From: [Clostridium] asparagiforme DSM 15981
GTDB taxonomy: Bacteria > Bacillota > Clostridia > Lachnospirales > Lachnospiraceae
Direction of reading: 5' to 3'
Assembly: GCA_025149125.1 (NCBI GenBank)
Contig: CP102272.1
Location: 2,356,001-2,420,000 of the forward strand
Length of the DNA stretch: 64,000 nucleotides
Below are positions 42,513-50,288 of the stretch, in pieces (position 1 is the first letter of the stretch; every line of letters starts with the position of its first letter). A program made the translations under genes and the position numbers. Below the pieces are notes generated by a model. It worked only from the letters and a program-made list of their open reading frames with translations. It was not told where the DNA came from and did no database searches.

Positions 42513-42766
42513 ATGAAACTCTCCTTTCAGATACTTTTTTGATTTCTGATTACAAGACGAATGAACGGGGCGTCCGGTTTTAAAATCATTTTATTTTTTT
42601 CAACTTTTTATTTTTCTTGTCCATTATACTCGGATATTCATACATATTCAACGAAAATTTTCCAGATTTCGGTTTCGGCGGTAGGGGCGGTTGGGAAAAC
42701 CGTCAATCTGTCTGACCACAGGCTGGGTATCTCTGAAAAAATTATAAAAAATTTCTAAAATGAGTC

Positions 42767-42810
42767 TTGACAAGATCGGATGATTATAATATTATATTGT
42801 TATAACAATT
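42767..42810 (+). promoter_or_regulatory. PTS operon promoter with overlapping operator
   Basis: TTGACA (42767-42772), 17-base spacer, TATTAT (42790-42795). Directly abutting is the 14-bp palindrome ATTGTTATAACAAT (42796-42809). The same arrangement with one base change occurs upstream of the GntR gene at 45459-45501, so the GntR regulator is the probable ligand. The rest of 42513-42766 is AT-rich and shows no gene. Confidence 0.75.
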
Positions 42811-42834
42811 AAAGACCAAACAAAGGGGGAAATC

Positions 42835-43257
42835 ATCATCAGACAGATTGTGTTAGTCAGCCATGGAACCATGGCGGAAGGGCTGCGCCGGGCGGCGGAA
42901 ATGGTGTTTGGAAGCCTGCCGGATGTCCGCCACGTGTGCTTGTCCGAGGACAAGGGAATTGCCCAGTTTGAGGCGGAGCTGTCCGCGGTGTTTGAAGGGC
43001 TCCCCGGCGGCGAGCCGGTGGCCGTGCTCTGCGACGTAAACGGAGGATCGCCTTACAACACGTCTCTGCGGCTTCTGGAGCAGATGGGACGCCTTGAGAC
43101 GGCCAGTGTGGTGTCGGGTATGAATCTGCCTCTTCTGCTGGTACTCCTGATGGCGGAGGACAGCGGGCGGGAGACTGTAAAGGCGGCCATCGACGGGGCC
43201 AGGGACAGCATTCAGATGTTTGAGCCCAGGCAGGAAGACGAAGACGAGGAATTATAG
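42835..43257 (+). CDS. PTS mannose-family EIIA component
   Basis: About 140 residues. The N-terminus IRQIVLVSHGTMAEGL carries the phosphorylatable His (His10 if ATC 42835 is the start) of the mannose-family EIIA fold. The DNGDSP-like loop is CDVNGGSPYNTS, and METASVVSGMNLPLLL-type sequence follows. EIIA takes phosphate from HPr and passes it to EIIB. No ATG, GTG or TTG exists at the expected position: GGGGG at 42825-42829 is followed by three consecutive ATC codons (42832-42840). GTG 42850 would truncate the conserved strand and is 20 bases from the Shine-Dalgarno. An ATC start is therefore likely. Confidence 0.85.
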   Translation: MIRQIVLVSHGTMAEGLRRAAEMVFGSLPDVRHVCLSEDKGIAQFEAELSAVFEGLPGGEPVAVLCDVNGGSPYNTSLRLLEQMGRLETASVVSGMNLPLLLVLLMAEDSGRETVKAAIDGARDSIQMFEPRQEDEDEEL

Positions 43258-43271
43258 GAAGGGGGATTTTT

Positions 43272-43760
43272 ATGGCAATCAGTTTTATTAGAGTGGATGA
43301 CCGGATTATCCACGGGCAGATCATTATCCGCTGGTCCACGGAGTATCCGTGCGACGGAATCATCGCCGTGGACGACAAGGCGGCCTCCAGCGAGGTGATC
43401 CGCAACGCGCTTCTGGCGGCGTCCACCAAGAAAACCTTTATCTGGACCAGGGAGAAATTCAAGGCCAAGATGGAGGAAGCCGCGGCCAGCAGCAAGAATT
43501 ATTTCGTAATCACCAAGACCCCGGAAACGATGGCGGAGCTTTTGGTGGACTGGGGTATGAAGGTCAATACAAAGACTTTAAACATCGGTCCCCAGAGCGC
43601 CAAGAAGGACACGGTCCGGGTCAGCAAGAACGCGGATATCACCAAGGAAGATATTGCGGCCTACGAGAAGATCCACAGCGCTGGCTACCAGATCGAATTT
43701 CAGCTGGTGCCGGACTTTTCCAAGGTCCGCTGGAGCGATGTGAGAGAAAAACTTATCTAA
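43272..43760 (+). CDS. PTS mannose-family EIIB component
   Basis: A 162-residue cytoplasmic EIIB. The active-site motif FIRVDDRIIHGQIIIRW has the phosphorylated His14. TKKTFIWTREKFKAKMEEAAA and NIGPQSAKKDTVRVSKNADIT are typical later segments. It hands phosphate to the sugar entering through EIIC/EIID. GGAAGGGGG lies upstream of ATG 43272, which follows the EIIA stop by 14 bases. Confidence 0.95.
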   Translation: MAISFIRVDDRIIHGQIIIRWSTEYPCDGIIAVDDKAASSEVIRNALLAASTKKTFIWTREKFKAKMEEAAASSKNYFVITKTPETMAELLVDWGMKVNTKTLNIGPQSAKKDTVRVSKNADITKEDIAAYEKIHSAGYQIEFQLVPDFSKVRWSDVREKLI

Positions 43761-43784
43761 CGAACGATATAGGGGGAAATTCTT

Positions 43785-44600
43785 ATGCAGATTAATCTGT
43801 TTCAAGCCATTATGATTGGCATTTTATCGTATCTCGGTTCTCTGTCCTGTCCGTGGGTGCTGGGAACTACGGGCGGCTGGTACGTCCTGTCCAGGCCGTT
43901 AGTCTCCGGTTTTCTCATCGGCCTGATCATGGGAGACGTCCAGACCGGTATCATCGTAGGCGTGGCCGTGCAGGTGGTTTACATCGCCCTGGTCACTCCG
44001 GGCGGCCAGATGCCCCAGGACTTAAACGCGGCGGCATACATAGGCGTGGGCCTTGGCGTTATGGCGGTAAAGGCCAGCGCCAGCGTGGAATCGGCGGTTG
44101 CCATCGCCACGGCGGTGGGCGCCATCGGCACTATTTTCCACAACTTCATGATGATGACCAACTCCTTCTGGAACGCCAGAGCCATCAAGGCCGCGGAGCA
44201 GGGCGATTACAAGGGCCTTGCGTTTAACCACTGGGTGGGTCCCCAGCTGCTCCAGTTCTGCTACCGGGTGATTCCCACTGTGGCCGTCCTCTACCTTGGA
44301 CAGAATCTGGCTACGGATATCATCGCAATGTTCCCTGTGGACTCCTTTGTGATGAGGGCGCTGACCGCTCTGGGCGGAATGCTTCCCGCGGTTGGAGTTG
44401 CCATTCTGTTAAAGCAGGTTACGAAGAAGAACATCGAGATCGTGCGGTTCCTGTTCGGCTTTGCCCTGGTCGCAGCACTGGGCATCAACATGATTACCAT
44501 CGCAATCTTCGGCGCATTCTTTGCGTACAGCTATTTCTTATATATGAAAAAAGACGGGGCAGCGGTTGCTGTAGCGGATGATATGGAGGAGGAACTGTAG
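43785..44600 (+). CDS. PTS mannose/sorbose-family EIIC component
   Basis: A 271-residue membrane protein. GTTGGWYVLSRPLVSGFLIGLIMGDVQTGIIVGVAVQVVYIALVTPGGQMPQDLN is the diagnostic EIIC-Man/Sor N-terminal half; further helices run to the end. It forms the sugar channel with EIID. AGGGGG precedes ATG 43785. The substrate is not fixed by sequence. Confidence 0.9.
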   Translation: MQINLFQAIMIGILSYLGSLSCPWVLGTTGGWYVLSRPLVSGFLIGLIMGDVQTGIIVGVAVQVVYIALVTPGGQMPQDLNAAAYIGVGLGVMAVKASASVESAVAIATAVGAIGTIFHNFMMMTNSFWNARAIKAAEQGDYKGLAFNHWVGPQLLQFCYRVIPTVAVLYLGQNLATDIIAMFPVDSFVMRALTALGGMLPAVGVAILLKQVTKKNIEIVRFLFGFALVAALGINMITIAIFGAFFAYSYFLYMKKDGAAVAVADDMEEEL

Positions 44601-44601
44601 G

Positions 44602-45414
44602 ATGAAAAAGTTAAGCAAAAGTACTCTGAGAAAATGTTGGCTGCGGTGGATGTGCGGAAACCTGTGTTCCATGTCCTTCCAGTGGCTGGAATCCCTTGCC
44701 TTTGCCGATTCCATGGCCCCGGCGATCAAGGAGCTTTACGGCGGAGATAAGGAAAAGGAGGCCGAGGCCCTCACAAGGCACTGCGCCTTTTATAACACGG
44801 AGCCTCAGCTGGGCTGTATCGTAAATGGCATCGCCTGCGGTCTGGAGGAGGAGAAGGCCAACGGCGCGGATTTGGACGACGAGGTGATCAACAGCATCAA
44901 GCTGGGCCTGATGGGACCCATCGCGGGGATCGGCGACGCCATGGTTCCGGGCATGTATCTGCCCCTGCTGCTGTCCATCGGCATCGGGCTTGCGGACGGC
45001 GGAAATGTGATGGGACCAATCTTTTACATCGTCACGTTTTTGGCTACCGTATTGGCAGGCACCTATTACCTGTTCATGAAGGGCTATCAGATGGGCACCA
45101 AGTCCGTGGGGCTGATTGTGGGAGAGGCGTCCCAGAGAGTGCGGGAAGCGTTTAACCTGTTGGGCGCCATCGTAGTGGGCGGCGTGGGCGCGTCCTACGT
45201 GAGCATCAATACCATTTTACAGATCCAGACCGGCAACTCGGACGCCACCGTGGTGGTAAACGATGTGATCAACGGCATTTTCCCCAGACTGCTTCCCCTT
45301 GTGGCGATCATATTCTGCTGGTGGCTGATGTCCAGAAAGAAAATGTCGGCCCTCAAAGTGATGGGGATTCTGGTTGGAGTGTCCATCGTGGGCGTGGCCC
45401 TGGGACTGTTCTGA
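44602..45414 (+). CDS. PTS mannose/sorbose-family EIID component
   Basis: A 270-residue membrane protein. CSMSFQWLESLAFADSMAPAIKELYGGDKEKEAEALTRHCAFYNTEPQLGCIVNGI is typical EIID-Man, followed by LGLMGPIAGIGDAMVPGMYLP and a hydrophobic tail. The ATG at 44602 follows GGAGGAACTGTAGG; a longer frame starting at 44578 overlaps EIIC. Last gene of the EIIA-B-C-D operon; the GntR gene follows after its own promoter. Confidence 0.9.
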   Translation: MKKLSKSTLRKCWLRWMCGNLCSMSFQWLESLAFADSMAPAIKELYGGDKEKEAEALTRHCAFYNTEPQLGCIVNGIACGLEEEKANGADLDDEVINSIKLGLMGPIAGIGDAMVPGMYLPLLLSIGIGLADGGNVMGPIFYIVTFLATVLAGTYYLFMKGYQMGTKSVGLIVGEASQRVREAFNLLGAIVVGGVGASYVSINTILQIQTGNSDATVVVNDVINGIFPRLLPLVAIIFCWWLMSRKKMSALKVMGILVGVSIVGVALGLF

Positions 45415-45458
45415 CGGTTACTTTAACATCAAAGAATCAAAAGCCTTTCAGCAAAACA

Positions 45459-45501
45459 TTGACAGGGTAAACAGGATCAATTATTATATTGTTATAACGA
45501 T
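45459..45501 (+). promoter_or_regulatory. GntR gene promoter with operator matching that of the PTS operon
   Basis: TTGACA (45459-45464), 17-base spacer, TATTAT (45482-45487), then ATTGTTATAACGAT (45488-45501), which differs from the PTS operator in one base. The identical geometry points to autoregulation. Confidence 0.75.
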
Positions 45502-45528
45502 TGAGGCAATGGGAACAGAGGGGCTTAT

Positions 45529-46260
45529 ATGGAAAAATTAAATAGCGCAAAAGGCGCTCCGCCTTTATATTTGCAAATCAGCGAAATTTTACGAAATAAG
45601 ATATTGACGAAGGAATACGCCTTCGACACGATTATTCCCAGCGAGACAGAGCTTCAGGGCATGTACCAGGTCAGCCGCATCACGGCCAGACAGGCGATCC
45701 AGGAGCTGGAAAAGGACGGTCTGGTCAGCAGGGCCAGGGGGAAAGGCACCGTTGTCATCTACCAAAAGCACATTGAGGAGTTTTTGACCAGGATCCGCAG
45801 CTTCACAGACGAGATGAAGGAGCTGGGAATCGTGCCCGGAACCAGCTACGCCCATATGGAACTGGTGAAAGCGGACCAGCATCTGGCTAAGGTGTTTCAG
45901 GTGGAGCCGGACGTGCCGCTGTACCGCCTGGAACGCGTGAGAACGGGAGATGGGAAGCCCATCGTTATTTTCCAGACCTACTTCCACATGGGCAGGAACC
46001 TTCCCCTGGATGACAGCATGTACTACGGAAGTCTGTACGCCATGCTGGAGGAGATGAACATCCATCCGGTGAGGATCAAGGAAAAGTTCGACTGTATTAT
46101 GCCGGACGCCCATACCAGGGAGCTGCTGAAGGTCCAGCGGACGATTCCCATACTCCGCAGAATCCGTACGTCTTACGACGAGTCCGGCGAGGTGGTGGAG
46201 TATACCGTCAGCCTGTACCGGGGGGACCGATATTCTTATTCCGTAGAGATCAGTAAATAG
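45529..46260 (+). CDS. GntR/UTRA-family regulator of the PTS and isomerase genes
   Basis: A 243-residue regulator: winged helix PLYLQISEILRNKILTKEYAFDTIIPSETELQGMYQVSRITARQAIQELEKDGLVSRARGKGTVV, then a UTRA domain containing RLERVRTGDGKPIVIFQTYF and ending in VEYTVSLYRGDRYSYSVEI. UTRA domains bind sugar phosphates. It most likely binds the palindromes at 42796 and 45488. GAGGGG lies upstream of ATG 45529. Confidence 0.9.
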   Translation: MEKLNSAKGAPPLYLQISEILRNKILTKEYAFDTIIPSETELQGMYQVSRITARQAIQELEKDGLVSRARGKGTVVIYQKHIEEFLTRIRSFTDEMKELGIVPGTSYAHMELVKADQHLAKVFQVEPDVPLYRLERVRTGDGKPIVIFQTYFHMGRNLPLDDSMYYGSLYAMLEEMNIHPVRIKEKFDCIMPDAHTRELLKVQRTIPILRRIRTSYDESGEVVEYTVSLYRGDRYSYSVEISK

Positions 46261-46289
46261 GCAACAAGGCAGTAGTTTTATTGGAAGAT

Positions 46290-46331
46290 AAAACGGGAGC
46301 GCGGCAGGAAGTCTGCTGCGCTCCCGTTTTT
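46290..46331 (+). terminator. Terminator between GntR and the isomerase genes
   Basis: AACGGGAGCGCGGCAG pairs with CTGCTGCGCTCCCGTT and is followed by TTT; it ends 3 bases before the next ribosome binding site. It would limit read-through into the isomerase genes. Confidence 0.85.
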
Positions 46332-46346
46332 GACAGGAGGAGAGAC

Positions 46347-47123
46347 ATGGAATTTTATCCGGGATTTGATATAAGTCCGAAGCAGGAGCCCTTCGGCTTT
46401 TGCTACGGCAAAGGTGTGTTCGGGCCGGAGGCGGAGATCCGCCGCTTAGACGATATCCGGGCGTCCCTGGAGGACCCGGGTTGCACCGGGCCGGAGGCGG
46501 TCTACTCCATCTCCATGGACGTGGGCATGGAGGAGGACCGGGAGGAGATTGAGAAGCGGAATCTTCTGTACGGCGCGGTCACCTACGCCGCGGGGACTCT
46601 GGGACGGGAGCCGGTGCGCTCCCAGGGACATATCCACGCCGTGAGCATTTCCTGTGGTTCCTCCACGCCGGAGGTGTACGAGATTTGGGACGGCCGGGCG
46701 ATTATCTATATGCAGGAGTCCGGGGAGGACGATCCCGGGGCGTGCTACGCAATTTACGCCGGTCCCGGGGACGTGGTCATCGTACCGCCTTACTGGGTCC
46801 ATGCCACGGTCAACGGGGGCGCGAACCGGCCCATGACGTTCGGGGCCTGGTGCGTGCGGGATTACGGGTTTGAGTACGGCCAGGTCAGGGCCCACGGCGG
46901 GATCGCCTACTTTCCCTATGTGGAGGACGGAGTCATCCGCTGGAGGGAGAATCCGGCCTACCGCTGCCGGGGATTGACGGAGAGGGGACCAAGGGAATAT
47001 ACGGAATTCGGAATCCGCAGGGGCGTTCCGGTGTACGCCCAGTTCCGGGAACAGAGGGACCGGTTTGATTTTGTGACGAGGCCCCAGGATTATCAGCACC
47101 TATGGGAGGGATTCAGACCATGA
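46347..47123 (+). CDS. Cupin-type glucose-6-phosphate isomerase (first of two)
   Basis: A 258-residue cupin of the archaeal-type glucose-6-phosphate isomerase family (PF06560). The metal site is in RSQGHIHAVSISCGSSTPEVYEIWDG (two His and a Glu) with a later His in PPYWVHATVNGG. The enzyme interconverts glucose-6-phosphate and fructose-6-phosphate in known members. The C-terminal about 60 residues, after FPYVEDG, lengthen it relative to the usual 190. GGAGGAGAG precedes ATG 46347. It overlaps the next, related gene by 4 bases. Confidence 0.85.
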   Translation: MEFYPGFDISPKQEPFGFCYGKGVFGPEAEIRRLDDIRASLEDPGCTGPEAVYSISMDVGMEEDREEIEKRNLLYGAVTYAAGTLGREPVRSQGHIHAVSISCGSSTPEVYEIWDGRAIIYMQESGEDDPGACYAIYAGPGDVVIVPPYWVHATVNGGANRPMTFGAWCVRDYGFEYGQVRAHGGIAYFPYVEDGVIRWRENPAYRCRGLTERGPREYTEFGIRRGVPVYAQFREQRDRFDFVTRPQDYQHLWEGFRP

Positions 47124-47668
47124 AGATAATGGAACCGAGCGCCGTGCATGATTTTTACAGCGGGGTGATCACCGGGACTGCGGTGAAAATGGGCACAAAA
47201 CGCCTCAGGGACATCGTCGGGGCCTACAGTGAGGCCGGAGAGGTGGAGGATTTGGACCGGGTGATGTACGAGGTCTATTCCTTTGAAAACGGGGATCCCG
47301 CCCGGGCGGGAAACCTGAACTGGGGGCTTACGGTGATGTACCCGGAGCTTGTGGGAGAGGAATGTAATTTTACAAGGGGACATGTGCACGCCGACCGGAG
47401 CTGTGCGGAGATTTATTTCGGCCTTGCCGGGCAAGGGCTTCTGCTGTTTATGGATCAGGATGGCGGAGCATGGGCGGAGAAGGTGTGTCAGGGTTCCCTG
47501 CATTATATTGACGGAAGGTGGGCCCACCGGCTGGTCAATACGGGGGACGGGGTGCTGAAGGTGGGAGCCTGCTGGCCGGTTACGGCAGGGCACGACTACC
47601 AGTGGGTGGAGGACCACCCGTTTCCGGTGAGAGTTTTTAAAAAGAATGGAGAGATCATATGTATCTGA
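47120..47668 (+). CDS. Cupin-type glucose-6-phosphate isomerase (second of two)
   Basis: A 182-residue cupin of the same family in its usual size. The metal ligands are seen in FTRGHVHADRSCAEIYFGLAGQG and in DGRWAHRLVNTGD. Start ATG 47120 overlaps the upstream stop (ATGA). It overlaps the start of the mannose-6-phosphate isomerase gene by 10 bases. Two adjacent members suggest a hetero-pair or two different sugar phosphates. Confidence 0.85.
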   Translation: MKIMEPSAVHDFYSGVITGTAVKMGTKRLRDIVGAYSEAGEVEDLDRVMYEVYSFENGDPARAGNLNWGLTVMYPELVGEECNFTRGHVHADRSCAEIYFGLAGQGLLLFMDQDGGAWAEKVCQGSLHYIDGRWAHRLVNTGDGVLKVGACWPVTAGHDYQWVEDHPFPVRVFKKNGEIICI

Positions 47669-49395
47669 ACAGGGAATCCAATTATGAAAAACATCCGCGT
47701 ACCAGAATACACGGTTTTAAAGAGGAGGTATTCTCCGGGTATGAAGACATTATAGAGGAACTGAAAAAAAGGTGCGCAAAACGGCCCTTTGTGCTGACGG
47801 TTGATTGCTATCCGGGGGTGGACGACGGGGAGCTTCTGGGGGCGCTTAAGGCCCTGGAAGTGGACCGGGTGATTCTGACGGAGGAGCTTTTCAAGGGCGA
47901 GCAGACGATCCGCCAGCAGCTGAAATACCAGCTGACCGACGATCGGGTGTTCGGAAAGCTCTACGCCGGAGAGATCCGGGATTTTATGGATGAGGAGAAG
48001 CTTGGGAAAGCGGAGGAGGAGGTAAAGGACGCCTCCGGACTTACACTCATCTACGGTTTCGGGGCCGCCCTGGTGTCACCCGGCGACCTGCTGGTGTACG
48101 CCGATCTGGCCAGATGGGAGATTCAGCTGCGTTACCGCCGTGGAATGGGCAACTACCGGGCGGACAACGGCGACGAGGATATCCTGAAAAAATACAAGCG
48201 GGGCTTTTTCGTGGAATGGCGGATTGCGGATAAGCACAAGGCGGAGCAATTCGAGTCCATCGGATACCTGCTGGACACCAACCGCTCCGGCCGGCCGAAG
48301 ATGATCAGCGGCCGGGCCTTCAGGGCCGCCCTGGGGGAGACGGCGGTTCGTCCCTTCCGCACGGTGCCCTATTTCGACCCGGGCGTCTGGGGCGGCCAGT
48401 GGATGAAGGAGGTCTGCGGCCTGGACGCGCAGGCTCCCAATTTTGCCTGGAGCTTTGACGGCGTGCCCGAGGAAAACAGCCTGCTCTTTGATTTCGACGG
48501 AACCGTGGTGGAGATCCCGGCCATGGACCTGGTGCTGTACCAGCCCAGGAACCTTCTTGGGGAGGCCGTGTTCGCCCGGTTTGGGGCGGAGTTTCCCATC
48601 CGATTCGACTTCCTGGATACCATGGGCGGTCAGAATCTGAGCCTGCAGGTTCATCCTCTGACCGAATATATCAAGAAACAGTTCGGGATGCAGTATACAC
48701 AGGATGAGAGCTACTATATTCTGGACGCCGGGGACGACGCGGTGGTTTATCTGGGGCTTAAGGATGGGATCGACCGGGAGGAGATGATTGCGGATTTAAA
48801 GAGGGCCCAGGAAGGGGGACACCCCTTTGACGCAGACCGGTATATCAACCGGTTCCCGGCCAAAAAACACGACCATTTCCTGATTCCCGCGGGCACCTGC
48901 CACTGCTCCGGCAAAAACGCCATGGTGCTGGAGATCAGCGCCACCCCCTATATTTTTACCTTCAAACTCTGGGACTGGGGGCGCGTGGGGTTGGACGGGA
49001 AGCCCAGACCCATCCACATTGAACACGGGGAAAAGGTGATCCAATGGGACCGCACCACGGAGTGGGTGAAGCAAAACCTTGTGAACGCCTTCTATACGGT
49101 CAGCGAGGCCGACGGCGCTGTGGAGGAGCACACCGGGCTCCACGAGCTGGAATTCATCGAGACCAGGCGGTACTGGTTCGACCGGCCCATTGACCTGAAC
49201 ACGGAGGGGACCGTCCATATGCTGAATCTGGTGGAGGGCGCCGCCGCTGTGGTGGAGAGCCCGGAGGGCGCCTTCGAGCCCTATGAGGTGCACTACGCGG
49301 AGACCTTTATCGTGCCCGCCGCCGTGGGCGCTTACCGGGTGAGGCCGAAAAACGCGGATGAAAGGATCGGTTTGATAAAAGCCTATGTCAGATAA
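47659..49395 (+). CDS. Long class I mannose-6-phosphate isomerase with N-terminal kinase-like extension
   Basis: A 578-residue protein. The C-terminal about 370 residues are a class I (cupin) phosphomannose isomerase: metal ligands in GGQNLSLQVHP (Gln and His), Glu in QDESYYI, and His in IPAGTCHCSGKNAMVLEIS. This catalyses mannose-6-phosphate to fructose-6-phosphate. The first about 200 residues (KRPFVLTVDCYPGVDDGELL; VYADLARWEIQLRYRRGMGNYRADN) resemble a nucleoside/uridine-kinase fold with no Walker A, so probably inactive. The ATG 47659 follows GGAGAG by 8 bases. Part of a co-transcribed set with the two cupins and the phosphatase. Confidence 0.85.
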   Translation: MYLNRESNYEKHPRTRIHGFKEEVFSGYEDIIEELKKRCAKRPFVLTVDCYPGVDDGELLGALKALEVDRVILTEELFKGEQTIRQQLKYQLTDDRVFGKLYAGEIRDFMDEEKLGKAEEEVKDASGLTLIYGFGAALVSPGDLLVYADLARWEIQLRYRRGMGNYRADNGDEDILKKYKRGFFVEWRIADKHKAEQFESIGYLLDTNRSGRPKMISGRAFRAALGETAVRPFRTVPYFDPGVWGGQWMKEVCGLDAQAPNFAWSFDGVPEENSLLFDFDGTVVEIPAMDLVLYQPRNLLGEAVFARFGAEFPIRFDFLDTMGGQNLSLQVHPLTEYIKKQFGMQYTQDESYYILDAGDDAVVYLGLKDGIDREEMIADLKRAQEGGHPFDADRYINRFPAKKHDHFLIPAGTCHCSGKNAMVLEISATPYIFTFKLWDWGRVGLDGKPRPIHIEHGEKVIQWDRTTEWVKQNLVNAFYTVSEADGAVEEHTGLHELEFIETRRYWFDRPIDLNTEGTVHMLNLVEGAAAVVESPEGAFEPYEVHYAETFIVPAAVGAYRVRPKNADERIGLIKAYVR

Positions 49396-50224
49396 ACTGG
49401 AAAAGCTGCGGCTCTTGGCTGTGGACATGGACGGCACGGCGCTGTTGCCGGACGCCCGGGTAACGCCGTCCACCCTGGCGGCATTGAAGCGGGTGATGGA
49501 GGAGGGGGCGTTGGTGATTCCGGCCTCAGGGCGAGTCTTTGGCGGGATTCCGGAGGAGATTCTAGGGCTTGGCGTACCCTACGCCATCACGGCCAACGGG
49601 GCCTCGGTGGTGGACGCGGCCACCGGGAAACGCGTATATGAACGGAATATCCGACACGAGGACGCCATGGAGCTTCTATCGTACCTCCTGACTGAGAACG
49701 GACAGACCTATTTCCAGTGCGGGGACCGCTATTACGAGGACAGCAGGCAGTCCCGGACGGCCGCCCTGATCCATCCCTACATGGCGCTGGCGGGACTGAA
49801 CCGCACCGGCGGACAGGAGGATCTGCTGGGCTTTGCCGGGAAACAGGGGGATGGGATTCAGAAAATCGGAATCATGGTGTTCGACGAGGAGGCGGAGGCC
49901 CGGGTTCTGGCTTACGGGGCCGGACTGAAGCAGTTCCACGTGATGAAGACGGGCCGTTTCTCCCTGGAGTTTAACCGCAGGGGAACGTCAAAGGGAAATG
50001 CCCTGGAACATCTCTGCGGCCTCCTGGGAGTGGGGGCCGGGCAGGTGATGGCCATCGGGGATAATGAGAACGATATTTCCATGCTGGCCTTCGCCGGTTT
50101 GGGCGTGGCCATGGGAAACGCGCCGGAGCATGTGAAGGCCGCGGCGGATTTTGTGACAAAATCCAATGTGGAGGACGGTGTGGCGTGGGCTTTGGGGAGA
50201 TTTTGGAGCCAGGCCGCCCGATAG
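49385..50224 (+). CDS. Cof-type HAD sugar-phosphate phosphatase
   Basis: A 279-residue HAD hydrolase. Motif I VDMDGTALLPD holds the two catalytic Asp, motif II is in VIPASGRVFG, the Lys in SKGNALEHL, and motif IV is AIGDNENDISML. Cof-like family members dephosphorylate sugar phosphates or flavin-type substrates. ATG 49385 overlaps the isomerase end by 11 bases. It could relieve sugar-phosphate stress in the PTS pathway. Terminator downstream. Confidence 0.9.
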   Translation: MSDKLEKLRLLAVDMDGTALLPDARVTPSTLAALKRVMEEGALVIPASGRVFGGIPEEILGLGVPYAITANGASVVDAATGKRVYERNIRHEDAMELLSYLLTENGQTYFQCGDRYYEDSRQSRTAALIHPYMALAGLNRTGGQEDLLGFAGKQGDGIQKIGIMVFDEEAEARVLAYGAGLKQFHVMKTGRFSLEFNRRGTSKGNALEHLCGLLGVGAGQVMAIGDNENDISMLAFAGLGVAMGNAPEHVKAAADFVTKSNVEDGVAWALGRFWSQAAR

Positions 50225-50251
50225 ACAGAACAACAGGGGAGCGTGAACAGA

Positions 50252-50280
50252 AAGGGCCGCGGACGATATCCGCGGCCCTT
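50252..50280. terminator. Bidirectional terminator
   Basis: AAGGGCCGCGG pairs with CCGCGGCCCTT around a seven-base loop, between two convergent genes. Confidence 0.85.
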
Positions 50281-50288
50281 CAAAGGTC

